64,000 nucleotides of DNA from positions 8,614,001-8,678,000 of the forward strand of contig JBBDHG010000008.1 of the NCBI GenBank assembly GCA_037951165.1, written 5' to 3'. The position numbers and the translations under genes are program-made. Positions within the stretch are counted from its first letter, which is position 1, and each line of letters opens with the position of its first letter. The notes beneath the pieces were generated by a model. The model had not been told where the DNA came from. It saw nothing but the letters and a program-made list of their open reading frames with translations, and did not search any database. This document shows positions 43,051 through 55,125 of this stretch, one piece after another. Source of the stretch: Lophius americanus (lineage: Eukaryota > Chordata > Actinopteri > Lophiiformes > Lophiidae).

Positions 43051-45978
43051 CGTATTTGTATTTGTATTTGAATGAACTCTACCGAGTCCTGTGACGATCT
43101 GCTTACCTGTTGCTGCAAGTGTACCATCGCCCAGGGACTTCTGTATCTGTTTGTTCCATTGTTAATGTCCATTTCTTTTTGTTCATCGTTGTCAGTTTTT
43201 TTATCCGTCTTGTTCATCAATGCCCCCGTGACACTTTCACCAAAAGCCGCTGTTGATTATTTTCTGTGTTTGATAGCTTTTTTCTCGGCATCAGTTCCAT
43301 GAAAATAACGGCTACTAACTTCCTCTGTGCATCTGTTCCATGGCTAATAACGGGCTAGTCTCCACGACTGGCATGATGATAAATTATTCCGTCATCCAAC
43401 CGATGAAATTCAACAACTTCTATACCTTGTTGTGCATATGAGTTATTAAACAACTTGGACCCCTTCCCGGCCTCGTTACGTTCACAGAATTTGGCGTTAT
43501 AAGTTTGTTTACTCCTGCTCGGATAACTCCTATCTGTCCTTTTGGTCTGACGTGGGCACCGTCATGTCTCAGACGCGTCATCAGAACGCTGTCGCTCTTC
43601 CCACTAGTGGCACTGAAGTTTCCTCCATAAAGCTACTCACTGTGCGGGTTAGAAGACGTGGAGTGGATTTCTGTCTTCTTCAGCCGATACAGACTCATTG
43701 CTCCATCTACTATTAAAATTGAACTCTTTAATACACAATCTCTCACAAACAAATAATGCCTCATACATGACCAAATTCTGGAAAAGTGAAACCTGGCAAC
43801 AACCAGATCCTTTTTCTATCCTGAATGAGACCTTTCCCGCTGGCTACTGTTACCTCCAGAAAGCCCGCAGCACTGGTCGTGGTGGTGGTCTCTCTATCAT
43901 CTACCGCAGTGATTTGGACTTTGGACTATCCACTGCCAGAGATCTCTTCTTTTGAATCCCTGGCATTTAATTGCAAGCCTCCTTTTTCCATGATCATAAT
44001 TCTAATCTACAGACCACCTAAACCAAACCCAGCCGTCATCTCTGAGATGTCCAACCTTTTTTTTGACTTTTTGCACAACCTCTGCCAATATTATAATACT
44101 TGGCGATATGAACATTCATGTCAACTCCCTGCGTGTCGTTTTGCATCCAAATTTCTACAACGACTGGATTGTTTTAATGTCAGGCATCCTGTCGATGTCC
44201 CCATCCACAACATGGGGCACACTCTGGATCTAGTCATCACTGACTCTGCTCCTCTCAGCAATCTTATTGTGTATGATCTGGGTGTTTCCAACCACAAGGC
44301 CGTCTCGATGGAATTGTCACTTGTGTCCCCCCTCACTAAGCCCAAAAGTTAAATCTACTTCAGGAATTTGAAAAACATCAACCCAGAAACCATGGCAGTC
44401 GACCTCAAGCATCTTTTTTCTGCAAACTTTGTATGAGCCAATGACTCAGTGGATTTCTACAATAAATCCCTGAGTAGCATCCTGGATCGTCACACCCCTG
44501 TAAAAACTAGAACAGTCATCTTATCCCGCCCCCTGGTTCATCAGCGAGCTACGGAGAATGAAGGCAGCCGTGTGTACCCTTGAGCGGCGTTACAAGGCTT
44601 CAGGCCTCACTGTCCACAAGCTGGCCTTTCGGGAACACCAAAAGGTTTACTCAAAGTCCCTTAGAGAGGCTCGGTCACTGTTCTACATTATAAAAAAAAA
44701 AACAGTCCTGGAAATACTTAGCAACTGTTTTCCACTATCAATTATCTTCTAGAACCACAAATACCCCCACCAATTACAGAAGAGAACTGTAAAGATTTCA
44801 TGGCTTTCTTCAAATTGAAAATTGACTCAATTCGTTCTGTCCTTTCTGGTTCCTCCACTCCACGTATCCATTCTGCTTACTCACAGATTGAGATCTCCCA
44901 GCTTCTAAAGTGCTTCCCAGAAATCAGCATCAAGCAGTAGGGTGAGGTCATCATCAGGACGATGAAACCCTCCACCTGTGCCCTCGACCCCTTTCCTAAA
45001 GCCCTAGTGAAAACTAACATCTCTTCCATCAGTCCCCTGTAATAAACCAATCCCTCCAGGCCGGCTTTGTTCCATCTGCCCGAAAAGCCGCCATAATCAG
45101 ATCACTCCTCAAAAAACCTACTCTCGATACAGAACTTTTTGGCATCCCACATCAGACCCAGTCTTCCTCCATAAACAGTATTACCTTCTCTGGTCATTCT
45201 CCTCTCTTCATCAGTCACGAACCTCATCATAGTATTTGACCCTCAACTCACTTTTGAATCCCACATCAAACATATCTGCAAGATATCCTTTCACCATCTC
45301 AGAAATATTTACAAACTCCGTTCTTCACTCACCTTGAGTGATGCTGAAAAGCTGGTCCAAGCGTTTGTCTCCCCCAGACTGGATTACTGTAACGCCCTTC
45401 TCATCGGGATCCCTGATAAAAGTCTTCAAGGACTACAGTATGTTCAAAACAGTGCTGCAAGGATCCTGATGGGAGTTCGTAAACACGAACACATCGCCCC
45501 CGTTCTTCATTTCCTTCTTCGGCTTTACATCTCCAAAAAGATTGATTACAAGAGCTCTCTCCTCACTCACCAGTGCATCCATGGTAACGCACCCCCCTAC
45601 CTAAAAGAGCTAGTCACCCCACTGACCTCAACACGATCCCTCCGTTCTACCCACTCATACCGCCTCCTCCTTCCCCGGGATACACTCAGCACCATGGGTG
45701 ATTGGGCCTTTTGTTCTGCTGCCCCTCGTCTGTGGAATACCCTCCCTGACCATCTGAGGGCTCCACAGACAACTGAGACATTTAAAATAGGACTTAAAAC
45801 TTTACTTTTTAGCAAAACCTATAACTTTTAATAAACATTGCTTCTTTTTGGTCATAATGTTATATAATTATTTTATTTTTTATTGATGCTTTTATCTGCT
45901 TTTACCTTGTAGCACTTTGAGATTTGATCCAAATGTAAAGTGCCTTATAAATTAAATGTATTATATTATTATTATTAA
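43051..45978 (+). mobile_element. L2-type LINE with deleted catalytic region
   Basis: A plus-strand LINE of the L2/Maui group. The AP-endonuclease domain is visible in pieces: ETWQQPDPFSILNETFP, then GYCYLQKARSTGRGGGLSII, a frameshift near 43950, then LIYRPPKPNP and GHTLDLVITDSAPLSN with HKAVSMEL. After a decayed linker (about 44400-45230) the frame at 45334-45831 gives the C-terminus: LVQAFVSPRLDYCNALL, QNSAARILMG and PRLWNTLPDHLRAPQ, ending near GLKTLLFSKTYNF. The palm with the catalytic FADD is missing. The 3' UTR ends 'gcactttgagatttgatcc' and 'aaagtgccttataaatt' with an ATT-repeat tail. The 5' limit is inferred from the L1 split. The 76-codon frame at 43072 is unassigned and might belong to a 5' region. 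Confidence 0.85.
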
Positions 45979-47890
45979 AAAACCCTCTACCACAAACCAC
46001 AAGCAAAGTTAGTCACAAATACTTTAATGTAAACGCCGATCACACTACAAAGGCGCAGCAGACAGGCTTGTCCGCTGTCTGCCGGGATTGTTGTCCTGGC
46101 AATACAGTTGCTGGTAAAAGCAGTGAGACAGGACCTGGACATAAAAGGGCTTCCAGCTTGGTAAATAACTCACAAAATTGTTTCTATTTGCTGATGATTT
46201 CATTTTATTTCTTACTGACCCAGCCCAATCCCTTTCCAGGTTATAGTATGGAGTTACAGGAGTTATAGTATGATATCTGGCCACAGGGTTAAACGGGAAA
46301 AGAGTCAATACTTCCTCTGAATAAAGCCGACTCGAGCAAAGCACTTCCTTATTAGACTCCAAAAGGGTTTACATACTTCGCTGTCCAGGTGGACAGCAAT
46401 TTTAAAGAATCTGTAAAAATTGAACTACCCTGCACTGATTCAAAAGATAGAAAGTGACCCAAACAGCTGGACAGACCTACCTCATACCTTATTTTGCAGA
46501 GTCAGCTTAATATAGATGAACATTTTCACCAGGATAATGTACATATAACTTGTTCCCTATCCCTCTCCCTAATACTCTCTTAAAAACTCTTAATAAAAAA
46601 CATAAGTGAATTTTTCTGGAACCATAAAGTACCCAGTGTGAGTTTGAAGAAATTATCATAGGATTATAAAATGGGTGGCATCTGACTGCCTAACTTCAAA
46701 TTTTACTACTGGGCAGCACAAATGCGATTTCTACTTTCTTTGTTTGAGCAAGGCTTTCCGCCCTTTTTTCGACACAAATTGAACAGCATGACTTTGATGA
46801 GGAGGTGGGAAGAGATTTAATTTACAATTTAGAAAAGTATATATGTATGTGTACTTACACTAAATTATTATAGGTAAAACAAAAAACCCACTTACTATTC
46901 ACCAGGTGAGATCATAGTATGAGGTTCTTAAAATATTTGGAGTTAGGAATGAGCTCTCACCCAACAACCTATTGTGGAAAAACAAACTCACTCCCAAAGA
47001 TATCTGAGAGTAGAAATTGTAAGCCTTGGCATGATCGAGGGATTAGATACATTGAGCAATGTGACAGTAACAATATCTGTATGTCCTTTGAAGACCTCAA
47101 AGCAAAATATGTTTTATCCGACAAACACTTCTTTTGTTATTCACAACTGAAAGTGTTTCCTGAAAAAAGTTTGGGAGAAAAATGACACTACCTGACCTGA
47201 AGTGTTTCAAGATAACTGAGGTTTAAGACAATCTGTTAGGAAAGTATATTCAACAATGATGGAGGAATGTCCAAAACAAAACATAATCTGATCAAGAGAG
47301 ATATGGGCATCTACCCTGAGAATTACCATGAGGACCTATGGTCTAACTTATTAACAGCTTGTTAGCCACTGTAAATACCAGATTTAAAATGGTCAACTAC
47401 AGTTTTCCTCATCAGCGTTGCCTCAGCCCTGAAAAATTACACCGGTTTAAACCTCCATTTTGAAATACCTGTCACGATGCGACATTATTGAGGGAACTAT
47501 GTTACACTGCAAATAGTAATTTGCTAAAATTACAACATTTTGGTATGATATATGTGACACGCTGAATAAAATGTTTGAACTACCAATTCCATTCGGTCCA
47601 GGAATCTGTCTCTGAGGAAACATCAGAGAACCAGAAAATGCATTGATATAGCTCTTTCTGTCTCCAGAAAGTGTGTTGCATTAACCTGAAAGTCATATGG
47701 CCCCGTCTCTGTATCAGAGTTGATATCAGAAATGAAGAACTCCGTGCCCTTAGAGAAGATCACCTATGTCCTGAAAAACAGATATAATGCTTTTTATTAT
47801 TTTTTTAATATGGCAGTCTTTTATTGAATATATAGAAGCTCAAGCAACTGTGGGACTGATATTGAGTCGCTTCAATGTTACATTTGAGCT
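45979..47890 (+). mobile_element. L1-type LINE, reverse-transcriptase part 2 to C-terminus
   Basis: The L1 reading resumes with RQACPLS at 46060-46080 (family RQGCPLS), VLAIQLLVKAVRQD and the catalytic FADD at 46187-46198 (LFADDFILFLTDP). Next come FFWNHKVPSVSLKKL, LPNFKFYYWAAQMRFLL, W-x-D-x-GIRYIEQ with FEDLKAKYVLSDKHFF, SPEKLHRFKP, LLKLQHFWYDICDTL and PLEKITYVLKNRY. This is the full order of the C-terminal half of fish L1 ORF2. Stops and frameshifts are frequent, so it is inactive. It is the older of the two LINEs in this nested pair. Confidence 0.88.
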
Positions 47891-50524
47891 AGCTCCATGT
47901 AAGCTAATGCTAACATCCAGGTACAATTGTTGCGATATCTAAGTGACATACTTAACTTTTTTTTCAGATTTGTATTTTATTTTATATTGAGTTTTCTTTT
48001 AGTAATATTAGTTTTACTGTGAAACTAGTCCATGCAAGATTTTAAACTTCAAATAGTGTATTCACAAAAAATAGGTCCCCCAAGTGATACAATAAGGTAT
48101 GTTGCTGGCTTATTGTGAGATGCTGTGAACTCGGACTTTTACAAGCATTTCCAAAAAAGATATTAGATGTATTATTCAGGTCTTGGGAGCATTATCTAGA
48201 CATCTATCCTTAAGACTTTTTTAATTGTGACACACAAGACATTTTAAAATTAGCTGTGTTGGAGATCAAGATCCTCTCTGGGCGAGAAGCATGAGAAAAG
48301 ATGACCATATTTCTCATTAGAAGGAGAAATATACCTAAACCCCATAATAGACTTAATAAGCAACTGGTTGGATATTCAGCGTATAACTGGTAGTTTCATT
48401 TCCCTGCTTCAAAACTGACATGCCTTATAGAATAGAGGCAACCCCATTTATTCCCGCAAGATTAACTGATGACAATTCAATCAGATGAGTTAAAAAACCA
48501 CAACACAGAACATCCGGAGTTAAAGTGAAGTGTACATAAATCAATGGAGCATTCATGTTTTAGAGTGCAGGATAAATATGTCACCAGTGGTCTCCATTGA
48601 CATAAATCCTTCATACAAACCTACAATATCAAAAACACCCTCTTAAAATGCCTGTTCATTCAGGGACAGCCAAATGCACTCGGTGAGAAGACCTTACTAG
48701 TTTCATATGACGATAAGCAGGCAGTACTTGAGGAATATATTCAAGGCCTTTCCCTTCTAACACCTGGAAGTGAGCAGGAGGATTTGAAATTAAGTCAGCA
48801 TCATGAAGAGAGGCAAAGATGAGCTGCTGCAGAGCGAACAAAGTGTTTATCACACAGACTGGTTTCCTGGAGGCTGTACCAGTTTCCTGGGACCCTCTGA
48901 ACAGAGATTTTAAGACATACGGAGCTGGGGATCTACTCTGGAATACGTGAGCAGACAGCACCTGAATAGATGAAGGATTAACGGAGGAGCAGGCCGGTGC
49001 TCCTACAGGACTGAGTGCTGTCAGTTTTCTGCTGGGTAAAGACACCGCTGACTGGACTCCAGCCAGAAGCCATGCTCCTCGTCTCGGTTCAAGTGTTTGG
49101 GCTTCCATGGTTTGGATATGACCTGTGGGAGCATACAATTAGAGCGACAGACAACCTTGATCGATCTGAGGAGGGTTTGCCGAGTCCAGCAGTGTTTTTG
49201 ATCCAGCAGGGGTTTGGTTCTGTGTGGTCCCATCGGGAGGAAACCTGAGAATCTTTAACTCAAAGTAAGAGAATCTACCACAATCATTTAAAGTGACCGC
49301 AAAGATATTTTATCACTCCATCATGAAGGGGAGCGCACAGATTAAGTGAAGAGGCGGAAGTATCAAGAGAGGGATTAGATAGAGGAGAAAAAGACAGATC
49401 GGGTAGAATGACGGGAACAGTGTTGACAGATTTATTTTAGGGAAAATTGTCAATACACTATCATCCTGATTCTCGCCAGGAATCAGAGTCATCTCATCTG
49501 CAATAACTTAATATATATTCATAGTTTCGCTGTTTCATATTTTAAATAAATAATTGGAGAAAAACACAGTGAACAGATGACTATAGACGTTTTGTGTCAC
49601 TTCGTCATTACAGCAGGCTTGAGTGAGTAGATGTGTGAACACAGACACAGTCTATATCCTTATCATGTTTGAAAAATAAATCAAAATGAAATAACACAGC
49701 CATATGGGATTTTGGGCATAACTGATCGTACAGAGGGTAAAATTATCATATAAATACAATTATTATAATAATCATATTAAGTAAGTACATCAGGCAAAGC
49801 CGGAGGGACAGACGAGGGATTGAGAATGAGAGATAGATAAAGGGATGGATTGAGGAGATAAGGACTGAGGAGAACCTAAAGAGTTGGAGACATGAGAACA
49901 TGACAGAAGGAGCTGGTGAGGAAGAGGAATGTTTCTAATCAGGCTTGAAATCAATGTCTTAAAAGTGTCTCTTAAGTACAGTTATTACTGCAGACTAAAA
50001 ATCCGAACTGACAAATTTGTCATTATTGACTCAAATGAGCAAATTGATTTTTAAGTGGCATAATTTAGTCTAGATCTTTTTTTTTGAAAAAACTGTTAAA
50101 TTGGAGATGTGGAAATTTAGAAGCAGATATCAGCACATGGAGTGAAGAGGAAATTCTGTCAGATTCAGAGTGAATAAAGCAGTCTTATACGACAATTTAG
50201 TAATGTTCATCCATTATTGTTTGTTGCACTCATTTCTTTTTTATTTGTCTTAGCCTTGAGAACAAGCCTAATATGTCATCTGGTTGCATCTTCACTCAGG
50301 AAATGTGTATGGATTTTTTTAAAAGTTGTTGAATTTGTCAATGTCCAAGCGCAAATCCCCATTTTTAATTAAACGGTACAAAATCTGGGAGCAAAGTCAG
50401 GAGTACACGTCTGATGAGGAAGACGAGAGCTGTGGCAGGTATTTATGCTAGACTGATGCAAACAAATTTGGCCCCTGGGTCATCTAAATTATTATAACAA
50501 CAAAATGAATGTGACTTGGTGAAA
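47891..50524. other. unassigned DNA
   Basis: About 2.6 kb without a recognised repeat. The first few hundred bases may be L1 3' UTR. The part at 48650-49250 is less AT-rich and contains a 160-codon open frame, listed separately. A purine-rich degenerate tract lies at about 49800-49935. Confidence 0.3.
48656..49138 (-). CDS. hypothetical 160-codon open frame
   Basis: This is a long uninterrupted minus-strand frame that is not explained by a transposon or tandem array. The predicted product begins MYAPTGHIQTMEAQTLEP and is rich in A, S, L, P and V, with no signal peptide, membrane segment or domain I recognise. A 77-codon frame overlaps it on the other strand. Composition is only mildly GC-richer than the flanks. 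I consider chance or an undescribed repeat more likely than a gene. Confidence 0.12.
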   Translation of the reverse strand: MYAPTGHIQTMEAQTLEPRRGAWLLAGVQSAVSLPSRKLTALSPVGAPACSSVNPSSIQVLSAHVFQSRSPAPYVLKSLFRGSQETGTASRKPVCVINTLFALQQLIFASLHDADLISNPPAHFQVLEGKGLEYIPQVLPAYRHMKLVRSSHRVHLAVPE

Positions 50525-51145
50525 TAATCAATCAATCAATCAATCTTTATTTATATAGCGCCAATTCACAACAACAGTTGTCTCAAGGTGCTTTCCAGAA
50601 AGAGCAGGTCTAGACCACACTCTTTATATAATTATCTACAGGACCCAACAAATTCCTCCTTGAGCAAGCACTTGGCGACAATGGCGAGAAAAAACTGCCC
50701 TTTAACGGGCAGAAACCTCGAGCAGATCCAAGACTCAGGGTGGATGGCCTACTGCCAAGACCGGTCGGGTTTGAAAAAAAAGAGAGTGAGAGCGAGAAAG
50801 AGAGAGACACAGGTGAGGAGAGATACAGACGGGGGAAAAGCAGCAAAGATATCAGCTATAATCCACTTTCTCCAACCGCTCCATGGTCGGGCCGCGGCAG
50901 CAGCAGGGATCCCAGGTTGATAATAACATTAATATTAATGTAACATATAGTGATAGCTTAAGGGGGAAATACTATACAATAATAATAATAATGATAACAA
51001 CAATCATCATCATCATCATCATCTTGTGATCATTGGACATCGAGCAGGTCCACAGCAGCAGATGCAATCACCAACCATGTGACCTTACAGGGCGAGAAAA
51101 CACAAAGACTCCAGGGAAGAAGTCAAGTTAGTAACATGCATTTAA
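50525..51145 (-). repeat. GATT-tailed dispersed repeat, minus copy
   Basis: This is the reverse-oriented partner of the 25.2-kb copy. It begins with the complement of the tail (aatcaatcaatcaatcaatc), then 'tttatttatatagcgccaat', 'caacagttgtctcaaggtgc', 'gagcaagcacttggcgacaa', 'aacgggcagaaacctcgagc' and 'catcgagcaggtccacagca'. It also carries a segment between about 50770 and 51020 that is longer than in the other copy. This includes GA-rich and AAT/CAT microsatellite stretches. The 110-codon frame over it is noncoding. Confidence 0.78.
50975..51024. repeat. AAT and CAT microsatellites
   Basis: Short runs of AAT then ATC/CAT units lie within the GATT-tailed repeat. Confidence 0.85.
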
Positions 51146-51599
51146 TCCATAAAAATGCATTAATACATTTATTAATACATTATTAATGAGTCAAAAAGTG
51201 TTGATATCAACGAGAGTGTCCCGAAAGCAGCAGAAAAATTAAAGAGGTCCAGCAGCTTCAGAAATTATTGTTAATTATATAATGTTCTTGCTATTCTCTC
51301 ATATAAACATACCGGTCATAAAACAGTGAAGTAATTTGAAGCAATGCAGCCAATCTACTGATAAATCCTGGGTTCAAAGCCAAAGGTTACTTGAAATGTC
51401 GATGCAGGTGTTGGTATCTAATTCTGAGATAACAATTTGCTCGGAAGAATGGTGGGTATCTATCTATGTGTGTGTGTGTGCGTGTGTGGTGAGGGTATGG
51501 CATCATGACCTCACCTTAGTTGGTGTATCTGAAGCCTCCATTATATAGCAGTTAAAACACTTAACCATTGACCCGAGACCAGGTTTTTGTTTGATTGAG
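51146..51599. other. unassigned DNA
   Basis: Nothing recognised apart from a short GT run near 51470-51488. Confidence 0.3.
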
Positions 51600-52700
51600 A
51601 GTGGAGAAGACGTGCCAGGAAACAGCGAAAGATGAGGAAATTTAGCAGTCTAGGGTCGAGAGTAGGAATTTTAAATGTTGGCACAATGACAGGAAAAGGT
51701 AGAGAGCAAGCTGATATTATGAGGGCAAGGAAGGTAGAAATAGTTTGTGTCCAGGAGACCAGGAGGAAAGGCGGCGATGCTAGAAGTATTCGGTAAGGAT
51801 AAAAACTGTTGTATCTTGGAGTTGATGGGAGGAGAAATGGGGTAGGGGTGATTCAGAATGAGGAGTATGCAAAGAGTGAATTGAGGAGTTGATGGGCAGG
51901 TTTGATGTTGAGGACAGGAATGCGTAAGGACAGATAAGTGTAGATTTTTCCAGAAGACTGCATGGTGGTGACTATAGCATGCAAAGACATCATTGAGTGG
52001 TAGTATGTAGGAAAACACTGGTGGCTCAAAAGAGGAAATGAGCAAAGTTAGAGCAGAAGATCAAAAGTTGGATGAGTCAAAAATGACTATTAATATTTAT
52101 CCTTTAATTTCATGGGAACATTCTCAAAACTCCATTGTCGGGAATATGTTGATATTTTTGTTAGAAATAGATAGTTTAAGCATTTAAGAGTGAATCACAC
52201 CTGGGAAACAAATATTAGCATAGCAGCTAGTTTCCCTCAGAAAAACGATGCTGCACTCATGCTGGGAGCTGAGTTAAGCCCACCCACTGTGTGTCACTGC
52301 CTGTCTCTTGTTGCTCCGTTCTAGAATAAAGCTTCAGATCCCAAAAATGCCATTGCTTGGTGTCTTAGGAAGATTAAGCAACTGTTTCAAATGCAAGCAC
52401 ATCAGAGGGACAGTCGAGGTTAGTCCTCTTGGAGACAAAGTAAGATAGGCAAGATTGAGATGGTTTGAACACGTGCAAAGGAGGGATAGGGGATCTAGTT
52501 GTAGAATGATGCGGGAGATGGAGGGCAGAAGTAAAGGGGAAGACCAAAGAGGAGGTTTTCTGAATGTAGTGAGAGAGGTCATGTAGTTGGTTGGTGTGAC
52601 AGAGGAAGATGCGGAGGACAGGTCTAGATGGAAAATAGTGATCCGCTGTGGTGCCCTCTGAAGGGAACAGCCAACAGAAGAAGAATCAATCAGAAGTAGT
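51600..52700 (+). mobile_element. RTE-type LINE relic R4
   Basis: The start of the endonuclease is recognisable on the plus strand (GILNVGTMTGKG, VCVQETRRKG, VDGRRNGVGVI), followed by a scrap of the linker near 52010-52070. About 270 bp of unrelated DNA (52080-52350) then stands where the reverse transcriptase should be. The 3' end follows: AHQRDSRG and LGDKVR near 52440, ARLRWFEHVQRRDRG, FLNVVREVM, GVTEEDAEDRSRWK, the 'gatccgctgtggtgccctc' end, 'gggaacagccaacagaagaa'. The terminal 'gggaacagc' and A/G-rich tail agree with R1 and R2. Confidence 0.88.
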
Positions 52701-54352
52701 GGGAAATTCTTGGTCTTTTCTGAATATCCTCTCAAAACATTATGCCCACTGTAGTTTCCAAACCTAGACTGCAGATAATTGTAGCTACCCAGACAGAAGT
52801 AAAATAAGGAATAACTGGAGTGTCACAACACGTTTGTAAAATTAACCTGGATTTGGATATCTTTATCTAGCAATGTTTATAAAAATGGAGAAAAATAAAA
52901 AAATATCCAGGCTTTGTCTCCCCCCTGCCCAATATCTAATGTCTTCTTCTCTGGCTCATGACAATATGCTTCTCATGTTAAAGAGATAATAAAAATAAAT
53001 TCATAAAAATCTTCCATAATATAAGGTATTTCCTTTTCTGGCCTGTTGTACAAAGAGAGTGTTTTTTGAGAATATGGATCAAAATCAAGGACATACTGAT
53101 ATTTGTTGACCCTTCAAACCATGACATTACTAATCAAGCTTTCAGTTGCATTTACTCTTGCAGTTAAGCAATCTCAATGCTTCAACTCAAACATCTCAAT
53201 GCTCTTATTTTTCTGATGTGTGAACGTGTCTCCCGTGGCCCGGGGTCCTGATGTGTTTTTAATACTGTATGACATCGGTGCAAAGAGTGGAAACGTGCAC
53301 CAGTGTCATACGTGTCAGTACAATGGATGATGCATTAAGTGGAAAGTCTTGTATTCTTTCAATGAACTTGATGTGCCAACCAGACGGTACTCCATCTCTT
53401 ACTACCATTTTGTGTATATGTACATATATATAAATAATGGAAAGTACATACATTTGTGAATTACATAAAGGAAATAGAGAAAACAAAAACATGCACAAGA
53501 AGAATGAAAATCTGTCTTGAGATTGTTTTACTGTTTCAGGCTTGCAGTGTAGTATTTCTTCCACCCTAACCCTTACCCTACCACCCCTCATTATTGGGTT
53601 TTTAAAATACAACATAACAATTTATTTCAGAAAATACCAGATGTGTACTTTATCTCGATCACAACAATATAAGCTAATGGTTGCTGCAGCAAGATCAAAT
53701 TTATCAATCAAAGAACTCATATGGATAAAAGGAAATTTCTGTATATATACGATAAAATAATAGTCAACAAATTGGTGGAATAAGTTATGTTTTTCTTATG
53801 AACATGAAATAAATTGTTCCCAACAATCTTGAAGATTATTGCTCTGAACAACAGACAGACAGAAAAATCTCATTCATGTCCCACACTTAATTACCATTGC
53901 ATCCAGTAGATCTGAACCCCATACATGTTAAGGTATAATGACACTGAGCAAAGTTGCATGCATGTGCTAAATCCCATAATTTCCTTTTCATTCAATCATA
54001 ATTATAGTAGTAGTAGTATAATGGTTCACTAAATCCCGACTATTTCAGCGACACAGATCCAGGTTTCTATCCCTTTGTTTCAGCAGAAAAAGCTATTCCT
54101 TTACAGGAAATGACCCAGTGCCAATATTTAGAACAATATATAACAAAAGAAGAATGTGAGAATATATTATAATAATATTAGGCTAATATAATTACACTAT
54201 AACAAGTTTAGTGCAAACACAGACTTGTGTATGTGATTGTATAGTATAAAATTGTTTTGTACTGCAACACTAAAATATAGTATTGTATTGCTTTCTGAAA
54301 ACAGTAAATACCAGTTCCTCAAAAATACTTATTTTAAATTCCAAGTTCAATC
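52701..54352. other. unassigned DNA
   Basis: About 1.65 kb with no recognised gene or repeat. A 118-codon minus-strand frame at 53259 has no motif. Confidence 0.3.
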
Positions 54353-54680
54353 CAGGGGCAGCGTGGTGGCTAACTGGACCGTGTAGTATCAGGGGTCAAA
54401 TCCAGCTCTGACCGGCCTTTCTCTGTCTTAGATGGCGTGGGTTCTCACCGGTTACTCCGGCTTCCTCCAACAGTCCTAAATCATGCATTTTAAGTGAAAT
54501 TGTGACTCTTAATTGCCCCTTAGTATGAATGAGTCTGTGAATGGTTGTTTAGTCTATTTATGTGATGAACTGGCAACTTTTCAAGGGTACATTCTACGTC
54601 TCGCCCAATATCAGCTTGTTCCATCCCACTGTAACCCTTAACAGGATACACGGTTACAGAAAACGATTGAATGAGAGAAG
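54353..54680 (+). mobile_element. AFC-like SINE, near full length
   Basis: It starts with a tRNA-like head ('ggggcagcgtggtggctaac', then a box-B-like 'ggtcaaatcc'). It continues through 'cgtgggttctcaccggttac', 'tccggcttcctccaacagtc', 'cttaattgccccttagtatg' and 'tgatgaactggcaacttttc', and ends 'aacaggatacacggttacag' plus 'aaaacgattgaatga'. It joins together the two halves seen at 2.9 kb and 29 kb. Pol III promoter boxes are decayed. Confidence 0.85.
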
Positions 54681-54764
54681 TTCGGTCCATTCATCCTTTG
54701 TGTTCCACTTTTACAGAAGCAGATCATAGTTTGCGGACCACAAAATCTTACCACTTGCCAGCAA

Positions 54765-55125
54765 CATTTTCCAATTATTCTCAGGGGATTTCAAGAAGAT
54801 CCAAAGCTAGATCAGACAAAAAAAAGCCTCCAGTGAGTTCTAGGTCTGCCTGGGGTGTCCTCCTGGTTGAACCTGCCTGGAAAATCTCCAAAAGTTGCCA
54901 TCCATAGGAATTCCATCCAGGTGCCTGACCTTACTCAACTGGCTCCTTTCAATGCAAAGGAGCAGAAACTCTACTAGCAGCTCCCTCAGAATGTCCTCAC
55001 CTCAAGCAACCATATGCAGGAAACTCATTCTGGTGGTATGTAGTGTCATTCTTTTGATCACTACCGAAAGCTCATGAGCATAGGAATGTAGATTGACTAG
55101 TAAGGCGATACCACGCCCTCATTAA
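54765..55125 (-). mobile_element. Rex3/RTE-type LINE fragment
   Basis: The plus-strand text gives the antisense of the Rex3 C-terminus: 'ccaggtgcctgaccttactc', 'aactggctcctttcaatgca', 'agaaactctactagcagctc', 'ctcaagcaaccatatgcagg', 'gatcactaccgaaagctcat' and 'gtagattgactagtaaggcg'. It overlaps most of the region kept by the 17.6-kb copy, in the opposite orientation. The tail with GATG repeats is absent and frames are broken. Confidence 0.85.

Noticed and set aside
50588..50920. 110-codon plus-strand open frame
   Set aside because: Lies in the GATT-tailed repeat, whose other copy at 25 kb does not keep the frame.
51671..52735. Minus-strand frames of 124 and 133 codons
   Set aside because: Antisense shadows of the plus-strand RTE relic R4.
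53259..53615. 118-codon minus-strand open frame
   Set aside because: No motif, skewed composition, and overlapped by a frame on the other strand; most likely chance.
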